64,000 nt of DNA from Stylonectria norvegica (lineage: Eukaryota > Ascomycota > Sordariomycetes > Hypocreales > Nectriaceae), in contig JAANBC010000137.1 of assembly GCA_014621405.1 (NCBI GenBank), forward strand, positions 1-64,000, in the 5' to 3' direction. The notes under the pieces are model-generated. The model saw nothing but the letters and a program-made list of their open reading frames with translations. It was not told where the DNA came from and ran no database searches. Made by a program: the position numbers and the translations under genes. Positions 46,724-58,536 of the stretch are shown here, piece after piece. The first letter of the stretch is position 1. Every line of letters begins with the position of its first letter.

Positions 46724-47750
46724 AGCTAGTCATTGTACCTTGACTTACACTGTTGCCGTTTGGGCTTTTGACTGAGAAGGGACTGTACAACACGATGACA
46801 GTACTTGAGAGAACAGCCACACCAGTATCAACAATGTCGGTACCTAGTGAAGGGCGCCCACCATCACTGCAACTAGTTGATGATTGAGATGATCAATTGT
46901 TATTTCGCAGCACGCATTACAGGATATTATACCACGAGAGAACCAGATCATAGATAGACTTGCTTAGGAGGTGTGACTTTGGGTTGGATTCGGTTGGGCA
47001 ACGCAACTGGCTATGATTTGTGCCTTTGATTTTGAGGCTAGAGGCGCTGCGGACTATACCAGGCGAACGGAGTTGGAGAAAGAAGACCGAGAGAGGGTTA
47101 TGAGATTTCATTTTGTTGTTTTTCCCTCTCGGCACTACCTAGGTAGCATCTTTCATACAGTACTTTTTTGGAGACGGCGGCATCCTTCTGCAAGAATAAA
47201 TACTACTTAACCTGAACAGCATCTTGATGTTTCGAAGGAGTGAAGTTGGTGATGTCCTCGCGCTTTAGACTATTTCGTAGTCGTAAAGTCACTGAAGTAG
47301 TTTGAACTGGTACTTGCACTTGCACTCGTGCTTGTACATGACGATAGTAGGCACGGACGATGTTTCATAAAGCCGATGTAAAGCAGCAATGAGCGAACCC
47401 CGGACGGCTTATTTGTCAGGTGGATCGCATCGCGTCGAGTCGTCCTCGGCAATGGACGCGGTTATATCGTCGCGGATGTCGTTGGAAAGGAGTAGAAATT
47501 GGCCTGGAGAGCCGCCATACTCCTTTAAGCCTAGCGTCGCTCCTGGGTGGATGTTTTGCCGACCCTCCGGTGACAATTTTTTTGGGGCGCGAGCTCTCCA
47601 ATTATTACCATCATATCAACTTCCCTCCCTCTCCGACCAACTCCTCTCTACACCTCTTCGCCGTTGTGCTATCCAAATTCGAAGCTGAAGCCTTGCGAAC
47701 GCTCTTCCTTCTTTTTGTAATACTACTTATACCCTCTTAATTCACACAAG
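46724..47750. other. Intergenic, HSP60 upstream region
   Basis: 1.0 kb. GAA/TTC-containing short motifs occur around 47480-47500 and 47670-47700 but no clear consensus heat-shock element. The leader is C/T-rich. No gene seen. Confidence 0.55.
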
Positions 47751-48472
47751 ATGCAGCGCGCACTGAGCTCACGGGCGAGGGCTTCTGTCCTCTCCTCGGC
47801 AGCTACCAAGTACCGGGCCGGAGCTGGTCTACAACAGCAGCTGCGCTTTGCTCACAAGGTAAGGCTATCTCGGGACGACAGGTCTTTGAAGGATTGAGTG
47901 GCTGACACGCTCGATAGGAGCTCAAGTTCGGAGTCGAGGGCCGCGCTGCCCTGCTGGCTGGTGTCGACACCCTCGCCAAAGCCGTTGCCACAACCCTCGG
48001 ACCCAAGGGCCGAAATGTCCTGATTGAGTCCAGCTTCGGCTCTCCCAAGATCACAAAGGGTCAGTAATCGACTCAATTGGCGCCCTACGATACTGGACAT
48101 TCTTGCTGACCGGATCTAGATGGTGTTACCGTCGCAAGGGCCATCACCCTGAAGGATAAGTTCGAGAACCTCGGCGCTCGGCTATTACAAGATGTCGCCT
48201 CCAAGACCAACGAGGTCGCCGGTGACGGCACCACCACTGCCACCGTTCTCGCCCGTGCCATCTTCTCCGAGACCGTCAAGAACGTCGCTGCCGGTTGCAA
48301 CCCCATGGATCTCCGCCGCGGTATCCAGGCCGCCGTCGAGGCCGTCGTCCAGTATCTCCAGAAGAACAAGCGCGACATCACCACCAGCTCCGAGATCGCT
48401 CAAGTCGCTACCATCAGCGCCAACGGCGACGAGCACATTGGTAAGATGATTGCCAGCGCCATGGAGAAGGTT

Positions 48473-48504
<32 letters not shown>

Positions 48505-49636
48505 CAAGACCGTCACCGACGAGCTTGAGGTCACCGAGGGCATGCGATTCGACCGCGGCTTCGTCTCCCCCTACTTCATTACCGATACCAAGTCCCAGAA
48601 GGTCGAGTTCGAGAACCCCTTGATCCTACTTTCTGAGAAGAAGATCTCTCAGGTCCAGGACATCATCCCCGCGCTCGAGATGTCTACCTCGCAACGCCGA
48701 CCTCTCATCATCATTGCTGAGGATATCGATGGCGAGGCTCTTGCCGTCTGCATCCTGAACAAGCTCCGAGGCCAGCTCCAAGTCGCTGCCGTCAAGGCCC
48801 CCGGCTTCGGCGACAATCGAAAGTCCATCCTCGGCGATCTTGCCGTCCTGACCGGCGGCACCGTTTTCTCTGAAGAGCTCGACGTGAAGCTTGAGAAGGC
48901 TACTATCGATATGCTCGGCTCCACCGGCTCCATCACCATCACCAAGGAGGACACCATCTTCCTTAACGGCCAGGGTCACAAGGACAGCATCGCTCAGCGA
49001 TGTGAGCAGATCCGAGGTGTCATCACCGACCCCACCACCTCCGAGTACGAGAAGGAGAAGCTCCAGGAGCGACTTGCCAAGCTCTCTGGTGGTGTCGCCG
49101 TCATCAAGGTCGGTGGCTCCTCTGAGGTCGAGGTTGGTGAGAAGAAGGACCGATTCGTCGATGCTCTCAACGCCACCCGCGCCGCTGTCGAGGAGGGTAT
49201 CCTGCCCGGTGGAGGTACCGCTCTCATCAAGGCCTCATCTCAGGCTCTGAATGACATCAAGACGGCCAACTTCGACCAGCAGCTCGGTGTCAACATTGTC
49301 AAGAACGCCATTACCCGACCTGCTCGCACCATCATCGAGAACGCCGGCCTTGAGGGCTCCGTTGTCGTTGGTAAGCTCACTGACGAGTACGGTGCCGACT
49401 TCAACAAGGGATTCGACAGCGCCAAGGGCGAGTACGTGGACATGATCGAGGCCGGTATCCTGGACCCCTTCAAGGTTGTGCGGACCGGTCTGAACGACGC
49501 CAGTGGTGTCGCGTCGCTGCTAGGCACCACCGAGGTCACCATCGTCGAGGCTCCCGATGAGAAGGGCCCCGGCGGACCTCCCATGGGAGGCATGGGCGGA
49601 ATGGGCGGCATGGGTGGCATGGGTGGAATGATGTAA
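47751..49636 (+). CDS. HSP60: Mitochondrial chaperonin HSP60
   Basis: CDS join(47751..47858,47918..48059,48120..49636), 588 residues; introns of 59 and 60 bp. The N-terminus (MQRALSSRARASVLSSAATK and an RFAHK end) is an Arg/Ser/Ala-rich mitochondrial presequence, and the first intron falls exactly after it. ATP-binding motifs are intact: VATTLGPKGRNV, DGVTV and GDGTTTATVLAR, with the GroEL signature AAVEEGILPGGG later. The C-terminus carries the GGM repeat found in mitochondrial and bacterial group I chaperonins. It folds imported matrix proteins together with Hsp10. Codon use is biased as in strongly expressed genes. Confidence 0.98.
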
Positions 49637-50439
49637 GAGAGGCATGAAGCCAATCTTACTGTTGTACAAAAACAAAAACCACTGGGCAGGGGGGGCGCAT
49701 GGCTTCTGTGTTATAAAGGGATGGATCAAGCGGCCTTGTAATCTCCTCTCTACCATTTCTCACGACCTGTCTTCATACCCTTTGCAGATTTTCAGGCGGC
49801 TTGAGCCCTGTATAGTAGCACCGACTATGTAGTAGTACTAGAACTAGATGAAGAAGATGTAAAAACTTACCTTACTCAACCAAGATGATACATTGTCTCG
49901 CCTCCTTCAGGCTCGTGTTTCGAAACTCGTAACCTTCTGTAGGTTAAAATAACACAAGCACGGCCTAAACCGTTGCCTCGAAACAAGTCAGGGGTTGACG
50001 TTGATGCCTTGGGCTCTTCATGACATGGCATCAACATGAGCCACGATTACACGCACGCGTGGAGGGTCACGTGGGCCATCTCACGGCCAACCGACCCCAC
50101 CATGGCCGAGTGGTGTTTTTCTCCCGCAAGGCCCCGCCTAAATGGCACCGCCTAATCCGTTAAACCCACCCAACCCCCAAGATACAACCCCCCAAGCAGC
50201 CAACGCCCATCTCATCGTCTTTGCTTCTGCATCGCGAAACTCCAACGACCGTCGAAACCTACCTATAATTCCCGTAAGGCCCGCTGCCTCTTCCTCTGCT
50301 TCCATATCCTCTACCGCCTGAAAGACGCTCAAGAGCGCCATCTTCTATCCGCCCGGCCGTTAGCTGACTCCTATACCGATTCCAGCCCACCACCCCTCAT
50401 TCCTATATCCGCCGTCGTCTCCTGACGTAGACCGCAATC
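49637..50439. other. Intergenic
   Basis: 803 bases between HSP60 and cofilin. No gene; C-rich towards the cofilin start. Confidence 0.6.
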
Positions 50440-51272
50440 ATGGTAAGGCCGTCCACCTCCGCGACCCAGGGAGCTCTCCTGTCTAACCGCCGCCTCAGTC
50501 TCAATCCGGGTTCGTCCTCCCAGCCGATCTATCCTTCGTCCCGTAAACCCTGCTGCCGACGTCCGTCCCCCTCGCTGCCAGCCACGATGACCATGACGGC
50601 GCCGCGGGGTACAGATGCTGCTGCTTGACAATGTTGAGATACGGGGCGCTAACTCACTCCGTCTACAGAGCCATCATCAAGGATGAGTGCATACAGACCT
50701 ACAACGAGCTGAAGCTCAACAAGAAGTACAAGTACATCATCTACAAGCTGTCGGACAACTACAAGGAGGTCGAGGTCGAGGAAGCCTCGGAGGACAAGGA
50801 CTGGGACAACTTCCGTGAGAAGCTTATCAACGCCACCTCCAAGAACCGCTCGGTATGCTCCCTGGTCGTCACCACGTGGGTGTAATTCTAAATCGTTGCT
50901 AGGGCGCCGTCACCAAGGGTCCCCGATACGCTGTCTACGACTTCGAGTACTCCCTCGCCTCCGGCGATGGCATCCGGTAGGAACACCCTGACCCGACCCG
51001 ACCGAAACGCGAAGTCTAACAATATCGCAGGAACAAGCTGACCTTCATTGCCTGGTCGCCTGATGATGCGGGTGTTCAGGTGCGTAAAACGCGGGCTCGT
51101 CAATGAAGACACACTAAGCTGACATCTTCCCTAGCCCAAGATGATCTACGCCTCCTCCAAGGAAGCCCTGAAGCGATCACTGACCGGAATCGCAACCGAG
51201 CTGCAGGCCAACGACTCTGATGACATCGAGTACGAGACCATCCTCAAGGTCGTCAGCAAGGGTCTTGCTTAA
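50440..51272 (+). CDS. COF1: Cofilin/ADF actin-severing protein
   Basis: CDS join(50440..50442,50499..50509,50669..50852,50903..50976,51031..51079,51135..51272), 152 residues. The first exon is the ATG alone and the second is an 11-nt microexon (50499-50509) that supplies SQSG; without it the frame cannot be joined. The ADF fold is clear: CIQTYNELKLNKKYKYIIYK, then YAVYDFEYSLASGDGIRNKL, FIAWSPDDAGVQPKMIYASS (actin-binding helix) and KEALKRSLTGIATELQAND. The regulatory Ser near the N-terminus is present. It severs and depolymerises actin filaments at cortical patches and hyphal tips. Introns are 56, 159, 50, 54 and 55 bp, all phase-consistent. Confidence 0.95.
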
Positions 51273-51578
51273 GCGCGCTGTCGTCATCATCTTTCCAATC
51301 GCCGTCTTTATGAGCGCATGAAACTGAACATAGGTATTTTGGTAGCTTCAGTCTCGAGAGACCAACATCATGATGCAGGGATGTTTGTGAAAGGGAGAAG
51401 AGGGGAGGATGGAGTCCTCCCGGGACTTACCTATCCAAGGCTCTTCTCGGGCGGATGCGTCACATTTGCCAGCCCTGATCATATACCGTACCAAGGAAAA
51501 TAAAACCACATGCTGGTATGTGAAACTGAATGGCAAATCATATTCTTAATCTTCTCATTTCGTAATCCTCGCCTATAC
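51273..51578. other. Intergenic, convergent 3' ends
   Basis: 306 bases between cofilin and GET5. No gene seen. Confidence 0.7.
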
Positions 51579-52267
51579 CTACGGCCTCGATTGGCTCGAC
51601 TGCCAGCTTGACTTGAAGAGACCCGACAACTCCACTGCCTTTGCCTCGTCCTTTAACCGCTGCATCAAGAAGCCGTTGAGGTCCGACCAGAACTCATCCG
51701 TCTCCAGAGCTGCCGCCCCTGTGGGATCAGCTTCAGGTGCAGGTATAGGTGGCGCCGATGCTGCTGCCTGTGCTGGTTCCTCTGGCAAAATCGACGCGGC
51801 TCCTCCAATAATCATGACAGAGAACTCGATACCCCGGTCATTTTCCGCTAACAAGTCCTTAAGTACCTTGCTATCCGGAACTGGCTTCTTGTTGTAGAGT
51901 AGCTTGATTTTCGGGACAGGTATTCTCGCCTGGCTTGAAACCGTATTCTTGATCTCGATGATCGACGTGTTCAGGAGTTGCGAGGTGAGCTTGATATCGA
52001 GCGGCGGGTTTCGCAAAGACTTGAGCGCGACTGTGACGCTTCGTTCCTGGCCGGGAGCGAGCTTGATGGGCTTGCTCATGGGCTTGGGCATCCGGGGGAG
52101 GATGTACTAATGTGCTGTCAGTACGGGGACCTGGCGGGTTGCAGCGGGTAGCGTACCGGTGGCCGAGCCGGGAACTGTTTCGGATCCTCCACATGGTCGG
52201 CAGAGAGCTTCGCGGGGCGTGAGTCGAGAGACGAAAGAAACGTCCTTGCGAAGGCAACTTCCGACAT
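51579..52267 (-). CDS. GET5: GET5/MDY2-like ubiquitin-like protein
   Basis: CDS complement(join(51579..52106,52157..52267)), 212 residues; 50-bp intron. The N-terminus MSEVAFARTFLSSLDSRPAK resembles the Get4-binding region of Get5. A ubiquitin-like domain follows (VTVALKSLRNPPLDIKLTSQ to IEIKNTVSSQARIPVPKIKL and beyond). The C-terminus holds the small homodimerisation helix pair (FWSDLNGFLMQRLKDEAKAV). With Get4 and Sgt2, Get5 passes tail-anchored proteins to Get3 in the cytosol. The GET2-like fragment at the window start belongs to the same pathway, but 51 kb away. It shares a 0.4-kb divergent promoter with NOP2. Confidence 0.85.
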
Positions 52268-52709
52268 GGTGAGAGCGGCGATCGAGGTGGGATGTTGATG
52301 GAGGCGGGGTTGAGCTTCGTTTGAGGGGGCCGAGCCACTTGTGTCGAAGTAACGAGGCGATTATGTCGAGGAAAGACTAGTAAATCCCGAGATATGGTCG
52401 GATAGGGAAAAGCTTCACTTGTAATCACCAAATGTCTTTGCTAGAACACCAAGGGTCGTCATCGAGCGGCGTGAACAGAGAGCATCGGCGGGACCTGCAA
52501 GCCACAGCGGGATGTCGATCACGTGCCACAGCTCCGTCCGATACGAAGTTCCGCCGGGCTTATCAGACCCTGGCAAACTACGGCAAGCGCAACTCAAAGA
52601 AAAAAAGTTTCGGCGGGGCCATCTTCTCATCCAGGCACAACGAACAAGACGAGACACGCCCCAAGCATTTTACGATTCCCACGATTCGACTTTGTACATT
52701 GTCGCCAAA
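52268..52709. promoter_or_regulatory. Divergent promoter of GET5 and NOP2
   Basis: 442 bases between the two start codons. The frame upstream of the NOP2 ATG is open to 52512 but lacks homology, so I treat it as leader. Confidence 0.6.
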
Positions 52710-54941
52710 ATGGGTGTCGGACGTCGCATGAAGAAGCAGGGCCCGCCCCAGGCCCTGTCGGAAGATCACTTCGCCAAACTTAAGCGCAAGGCTGGTCTGC
52801 CCGCCGATCCAGTGGTCGAAGCTCCCGAGAGGAAGAGGCGGAGGAAATCCACCAAAGCCGCCGAAGCTGCCGAGGCCAAGGGCAAAGGGAAGAAGGACTC
52901 TACGAAGAGGCAGAAGACCAATGGCGTGAAGTTTGTCAAAGCGTCGGATGCGCCCGCGCAAAAGACGAATGGCAAGTCGAAGAACCCTAAGACCCCGCTA
53001 GGGGACTTGGACGACGAGGAGATGCAGGACGGTTTCAATGGCTCAGATGACGAGGAGAACGCTCTGATAGCAGGCTTGGAACAAGTGGGCGGTGGATTGA
53101 CGGACGACTTCCTAGACTCAGACGGCGCCTCCGGTTTTGACTCGGAGGAGGAGGTCACAGGCGGGAAGGTTCTATTCTCAGAGGACGAAGACGAATCCGA
53201 CGCCGAGGAGAAGCTCACAGCCGCCAACATCGCCGGTCTCACAAGAAAACTGGACATGCAATTGGCAGAGGAAGCGGCCGACGCCGAGGCCGAGCTGGCA
53301 GAAGCGGCGCTGCAGACGAATATCGCGGGCGACAAGCCCCATATCCTGCAGGACGACGACGACAGCGACGATGGACTGACGGACAAGATGACGGCGCTGA
53401 TAGCCCCCGACCTACAACTTCTGCGCATGCGCATCACCGAGAACATCCGCGTGCTCGACGACTTCGCCAAGTTGGCCGAGGACGGCCGGTCCCGCGCCGA
53501 GTACACGGCGCAGCTGCTCAAGGACATATGCGCCTACTACGGCTACTCCGAGTACCTCGCTGAGAAGCTCTTCAACCTCTTCACCCCGCGCGAGGCCTTC
53601 GCCTTCTTCGAGGCCAACGAGTCGGCCCGTCCCGTCGTCATCCGTACCAACACTCTGCGCACCCACCGCCGCGACCTCGCACAGGCCCTCATCAACCGAG
53701 GCGTCACCCTCGAGCCCGTCGGCAAGTGGTCCAAGGTCGGCCTCCAGATCTTCGAGAGCAACGTGCCCCTCGGTGCCACCCCCGAGTACCTCGCCGGCCA
53801 CTACATCCTTCAAGCCGCCTCCTCCTTCCTGCCCTGCATGTCCCTCGCGCCGCAGGAGAACGAGCGCGTGCTGGATATGGCTGCCGCCCCCGGAGGAAAG
53901 ACCACCTACATGGCCGCCATGATGAAGAACACCGGCCTGATCATGGCCAACGATCCCAACAAGTCCCGAGCCAAGGGTCTCATTGGTAACATCCACCGCC
54001 TAGGCGCCCGCAACACCATCGTCTCCAACTACGACGCCCGTGAATTCCCGCGCGTCATGGGCGGCTTCGACCGCGTGCTCCTCGATGCCCCCTGCTCCGG
54101 CACCGGTGTCATCGCCAAGGACGCCAGCGTCAAGACCAACAAGACGGAGCTCGACTTCATGCAGCTACCGCACATCCAGAAGCAGCTGCTTCTCGCCGCT
54201 ATCGACTCGGTCAACCACTCCTCCAAGACGGGCGGCTACGTCGTCTACTCGACCTGCTCCGTCACCGTCGAGGAGAACGAGCAGGTCGTGCAGTACGCCC
54301 TCAGCCGCCGGCCCAACGTCCGCCTCGTCGACTCAGGCCTGCCCTTTGGCAAGGAGGGCTTCACCAGCTACATGGGCAAGACCTTCGACCCAGCCATGAA
54401 GCTGACGCGTCGCTTCTACCCGCACACGTACAACGTCGACGGCTTCTTCGTCGCCAAGTTCCACAAGATCGGCCCCACGCCCGCCAAGGCCGTCATGCCC
54501 AACAACCAGCCCGCGACCAACCTCAAGGCCAAGCCCGACTTTGTCGACCGCGCGCCCATCCGCAACGACGAGGAGGAGGCCGCTGCCGAGGGCGCCGAGT
54601 TTGGCGGCTGGGACGACGACGAGGATAAGGAGTATATGGAGAAGGGACGGCGAAACGCCATGCGCCGGAGAGGTCTGGATCCTAACAGTAACACCAAGAA
54701 GGCCAAGGAGGCAAAGACAGAGGAGTCAAAGACGGAGAAGGTCAAGACGAAGGAGCCCAAGACGAAGGAACCCAAGACAAAGGAGCCCAAGACGGAGGAG
54801 CCTAAGACGGAGGAGCCCAAGACGAAGGAGCCCAAGACGAAGGGGCCTAAGACCGAGGAGCCCAAGACGAAGGGGCTCAAGACGGAGGAGCCTAAGACGA
54901 AAGAGTCAAAGACGAAGAAGTCAAAGAAGTCAAGTAAATAG
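52710..54941 (+). CDS. NOP2: NOP2/NSUN1-type rRNA cytosine-5 methyltransferase
   Basis: Intronless, 743 residues from MGVGRRMKKQG. The N-terminal half is Lys-rich with acidic patches, as expected of a nucleolar protein. The catalytic domain spans about 230-590: the PUA-like/N1 segment YYGYSEYLAEKLFNLF, AdoMet motif I DMAAAPGGKT (about 389-398), motif IV DAPCSGTG (Cys at about 461) and motif VI STCSVT (catalytic Cys near 515). FYPHTYNVDGFFVAKF closes the domain. Known role: m5C in 25S rRNA and 60S ribosome assembly. The C-terminus is extended by a Lys-Glu-Pro-Lys-Thr repeat tail. Confidence 0.95.
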   Translation: MGVGRRMKKQGPPQALSEDHFAKLKRKAGLPADPVVEAPERKRRRKSTKAAEAAEAKGKGKKDSTKRQKTNGVKFVKASDAPAQKTNGKSKNPKTPLGDLDDEEMQDGFNGSDDEENALIAGLEQVGGGLTDDFLDSDGASGFDSEEEVTGGKVLFSEDEDESDAEEKLTAANIAGLTRKLDMQLAEEAADAEAELAEAALQTNIAGDKPHILQDDDDSDDGLTDKMTALIAPDLQLLRMRITENIRVLDDFAKLAEDGRSRAEYTAQLLKDICAYYGYSEYLAEKLFNLFTPREAFAFFEANESARPVVIRTNTLRTHRRDLAQALINRGVTLEPVGKWSKVGLQIFESNVPLGATPEYLAGHYILQAASSFLPCMSLAPQENERVLDMAAAPGGKTTYMAAMMKNTGLIMANDPNKSRAKGLIGNIHRLGARNTIVSNYDAREFPRVMGGFDRVLLDAPCSGTGVIAKDASVKTNKTELDFMQLPHIQKQLLLAAIDSVNHSSKTGGYVVYSTCSVTVEENEQVVQYALSRRPNVRLVDSGLPFGKEGFTSYMGKTFDPAMKLTRRFYPHTYNVDGFFVAKFHKIGPTPAKAVMPNNQPATNLKAKPDFVDRAPIRNDEEEAAAEGAEFGGWDDDEDKEYMEKGRRNAMRRRGLDPNSNTKKAKEAKTEESKTEKVKTKEPKTKEPKTKEPKTEEPKTEEPKTKEPKTKGPKTEEPKTKGLKTEEPKTKESKTKKSKKSSK
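54717..54938 (+). repeat. Coding minisatellite of about 15 bp in NOP2
   Basis: Roughly a dozen imperfect 15-bp units encoding KEPKT or EEPKT. Units differ mainly at third positions and at Lys/Glu codons, so the charge pattern is kept while length can vary. Confidence 0.85.
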
Positions 54942-55489
54942 TCTAGATACCAGCGCAGCAACCTCAAAGTGTTGTCTTCATCAGTTTAATTTGTCTCAAA
55001 GGGGAATCAAAAGCACACGGCCGCCAAGGGTCCCTGAAATGGGTTGTTTTAATGAACTTATTTTGCATATCATGAAGCATTACTTTCGTCTCGTCATTAG
55101 TCCCCACCGGTAGCCTCCGTCCCCCCTTTTTCTCTATAAACAAGAAACTCAACGCATGTCCTGATCCCCTTCCCCTGCCGTTCCGTTTCCTTGGTTCCCT
55201 GCCCCCCTTTCCCGAGCGATTTTTAGATACCGATACATGACCATATCAAAGATCAGTGCTGGCGAAAAAAACAACAGACAAATGACGATTCCCGTGCATG
55301 CAATGCCGTAAGAAACGAAGCCAAGCAAGCCTAAGTCATCATGCATGTATCCAGCTGTGGGTTATCTGGATATTTCGACGGATGGTGGTTTGGCGGCTGG
55401 TCGTATTACAAATGGTGTTGTTGGTAAGTATTTCAAGTCTTCGTTCCAAAACGTGGTTAAGTGTAGTGAAAATGAGGCGTCGTCGTTGC
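54942..55489. other. Intergenic, convergent 3' ends
   Basis: 548 bases between NOP2 and the Byr4 gene. No gene seen. Confidence 0.65.
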
Positions 55490-58400
55490 TCACATGGGCA
55501 GGTCGTCGAACTGTGCAACAAGCTCGCGAATGGTCCATCGCCAAGCTTCACGGTCTCTGGATCCTCGGCCGACCCATTTCTCGCACTTCTTGCGCCATCG
55601 GTCCTCTTCCTCTCGTTGTCTCCTGATGAACTCAGGGCCGACATCAAACTCCTCGCCAACGAGCCAGTCATCTTTGACATCGCTGACACGACCCTGAACA
55701 CCCTCCTCATCTGCGGTGTTGTCGTCAAGATCGGGAATATCCTTAAACACGTCCTCGTCTTCGTCCAGGGCATCGAAGCCATCCATAGGGTCGCTTGTCT
55801 CAGACTTGGAGTTTGACTTTGCGGGCGGATCAATTTTCAGCCAGCACATGTTCTCCGGGTCGAAGACCATGCCCCCAACAACTTGGACACCCTTAGTCGC
55901 GGTGATGTTGGTAATCAAGGCTGGACGCGGTGTTGAACTTGATACCTCCCTCTCACGGGCCAGGTTGGCGGCAGGCAGCTGCGTGGGAGTTGACACTGCC
56001 GCCTCAAAGAGGTTCAGTGCGTTTTCATTGCCTTCCCATCGAAAGGTTTCGCTGTTATAGAACATGCCATTTACCACTTACCTACAGTTAGTTTTGATCA
56101 AGCCAAGAGAAAAGATTAAGACTTACATTTCGACTCCTTTCCGCCGTTCATGTTCGAAATGAGATGCGGCTTCAGCTGCTGATGCCGCTTGGAATGCTTC
56201 TTGGATCGAATTGAAGATTGTGGGAGCGAAGGCTGAATATTAAGGTTATTTCGAGTAGAGAGCTGTGCGACTCGTTGAGCAGTCAGAGGAGCAAGCGGGC
56301 CGCTGCTAGGGACTCGTTGTGCCAAGGATGTCTCACGAGCGATCCGACTTGCCGCTGTGTCGCGAGCAAAGTGAGGGGTATATGCTGGTCGAACTGGAGT
56401 TTGCGGCGTTGAAGGAGTTGCCGTGGAAAGTCTGTCCGGTAGGACATTCTGGTAGAGTTTGTTTCGTAGAGCAGCCTTGGGGCCGCCAATGATGGGTTGT
56501 CTCAAGAATTTCGTCTCAGTCTCCCTGGATGTCGGTAGGTCATCAAAGGCGTCCAGCTCATGGCCATCGCCAAAGTTCTTCTTGTTCTTAGGCTTGCTCA
56601 AACGTTCCCAAGTATCTGCAGCTACGCGGTATCGGTGAGGGCTAGGTGAGCGCATGGTCGATCTCGAAAAGGCCCGTGAGCTCGGTCGCAGGTCAATGGA
56701 GTTATCAGAGTCATGGCGACGGAAGTGGCGCAAGCTCTTGGACGCAGCATGATGTGACTGGGATTGAGAAGCTCCGGCCGGTAGGAATGGTAGTTGATTC
56801 TTTCGAGACGTTGCCAGTGGGCTATCCGTAGTAACAGGTCGTTGGCGATCAACTGGGGTTTTGGGCCGAATACCGGAAAGTGGCCGGCTGCTATCGGTCC
56901 TCGACTGAGGTCGCTCGTAGCGAAAAGGCGGTGGTTTGGCAGGCGAATGAACACCTCGAATTGCAGGAAGAGAACGCTTCTGCTTTAGCAATTGGGCGCT
57001 GGTCGTAGTGGGCTCGGCTACTCGGAGGGAGCTCGTTGACGTCCTGAGGCCAATTTCTCTTCTCCGAGGTGTTGATGGGGGCAGACCTTGGGATGATGGT
57101 GTAGTAGGTGTTGCAACGCTTGTGACTGAGGATTGAGACGAATGCCCGATTCGCGACTGAGATCGTCGATTTCGTGGTGGAATCGGAGCACCACTCTCAG
57201 ACACGGGCTCCAGCGAAGTGGAATGCGTCCGGTCATGGTTGAGTCGAGGTATCCGTGTTGAGACAGGCTTATTTGTGAATGTGAGAGAAACAGCCGTCTT
57301 CGGCCGAACTGGGCTGGGAGGGCGCGTCTCCTTGACTTTGACATTTCGATGGAGAGTTAGTTTGCCCGAGTCAAATACTTCGCCGTCACCAATATCCAGT
57401 CCTTCGAGGAAATCTTGTCTCTCAACCTCAGCAGGCGAGGCCTTTTTGGGTGCGACCAAGGGTTCTTCGCAAATGCGCTGCGGAGACCGGCTTTTCCGTC
57501 GCAGCTGCAGCCTCTCGGAAAAGTTGACTGGCCCAGTTGGAAGCACGAGGCCGTCAAACGTCTCGTCCTCACTCTCGGCAGTGATTGAGCTCGAAACACT
57601 AGGGCTAAGTGCAGAGGCTGAGGAACTCCTGTTAGAACGCCCGTCGCGTCGCGTACCGCCGTATCGGGTACCCAGACTGCCTTCACCCCAATCCAAGTCT
57701 TCGGACTGTGACGATGGGGTCTTGGGAATTTCCCTCCTATCAGTTAACTTGAGCTTCCCATCAGATGGAAGTTCTAGATCCATCTCAAAGTCATCGTCGG
57801 TGCCAAGGGCTTTGACGTCCTTCTGGGGTGTGGGCGGTGTGATGAATTGAACAGGCTTTGGCGGCTGGCGGGTCTTTGATACCTTGATGGTGTCGCAACC
57901 GTCACCAAAGAAGTCGTCATCATCCTCGTCGTCCTTGAACTTGTCGAGGTTGAGGGCCGCTGAAAGGATGCTCGTGTTGGATTGAGTTGACTCCCTCCTA
58001 TCGTCGCGTCGGATGGTAGGGGGGGACTTGGCCGCTTTGGTCGGACTAGAACCACTGCTGACCTGCCGCAGACTTTCGGGGAAATCGAAATGATCATGTT
58101 GCTTAATTTTGAGACCTTGGGACATGTCAGGCAGCTCCAGGTCATTTTCCCAGTCCTCCTGAATGATTTTTCTCAGTTTCCTTCCCCCTAGGCGTTTGAT
58201 AGTACCACCCATCAAAGCTGACGGGGGAACGCTCGAGGGCAAGGGAATACCGGCATTTCGTGCTGCAGTGATGGCGTCCTGGGTCGATTTCTCATCGACG
58301 CCCGGAACATGTACTTGCCTCTCCTCGCCTGGCAAGGATTCGCGATCGGATCGGCCTGAGCGATAGGATGATCCAGAATCACGCCGCCTAGACGATGCTC

Positions 58401-58536
58401 TGGAGTGCAAATTTGTGGACGTTATAGAAGTGCGGAAGGTAAGATCGTCATCGCCTTCCACCACGAAGTCGTCAGTATCCCAGCATTCTATGTCTTCCTC
58501 CACAGGCTGGCGTGGTTTCAATCGTAGAGGCTCCAT
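55490..58536 (-). CDS. BYR4: Byr4/Bfa1-type septation GAP scaffold
   Basis: CDS complement(join(55490..56076,56127..58536)), 998 residues; one 50-bp intron (donor GTAAGT; acceptor GTAAG chosen because the earlier TAG acceptor runs into a stop). The N-terminus reads MEPLRLKPRQPVEEDIECWD then DDFVVEGDDDL, which together with GGTIKRLGGRKLRKIIQEDW is typical of Byr4. A long disordered Ser/Pro/Arg-rich region follows, then the conserved C-terminal part with two similar segments: MFYNSETFRWEGNENAL and MVFDPENMCWLKID. Known role: with Cdc16/Bub2, a two-component GAP for the Spg1/Tem1 GTPase at spindle poles, restraining septation. Identity is strong; the exact acceptor is less certain. Confidence 0.88.
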
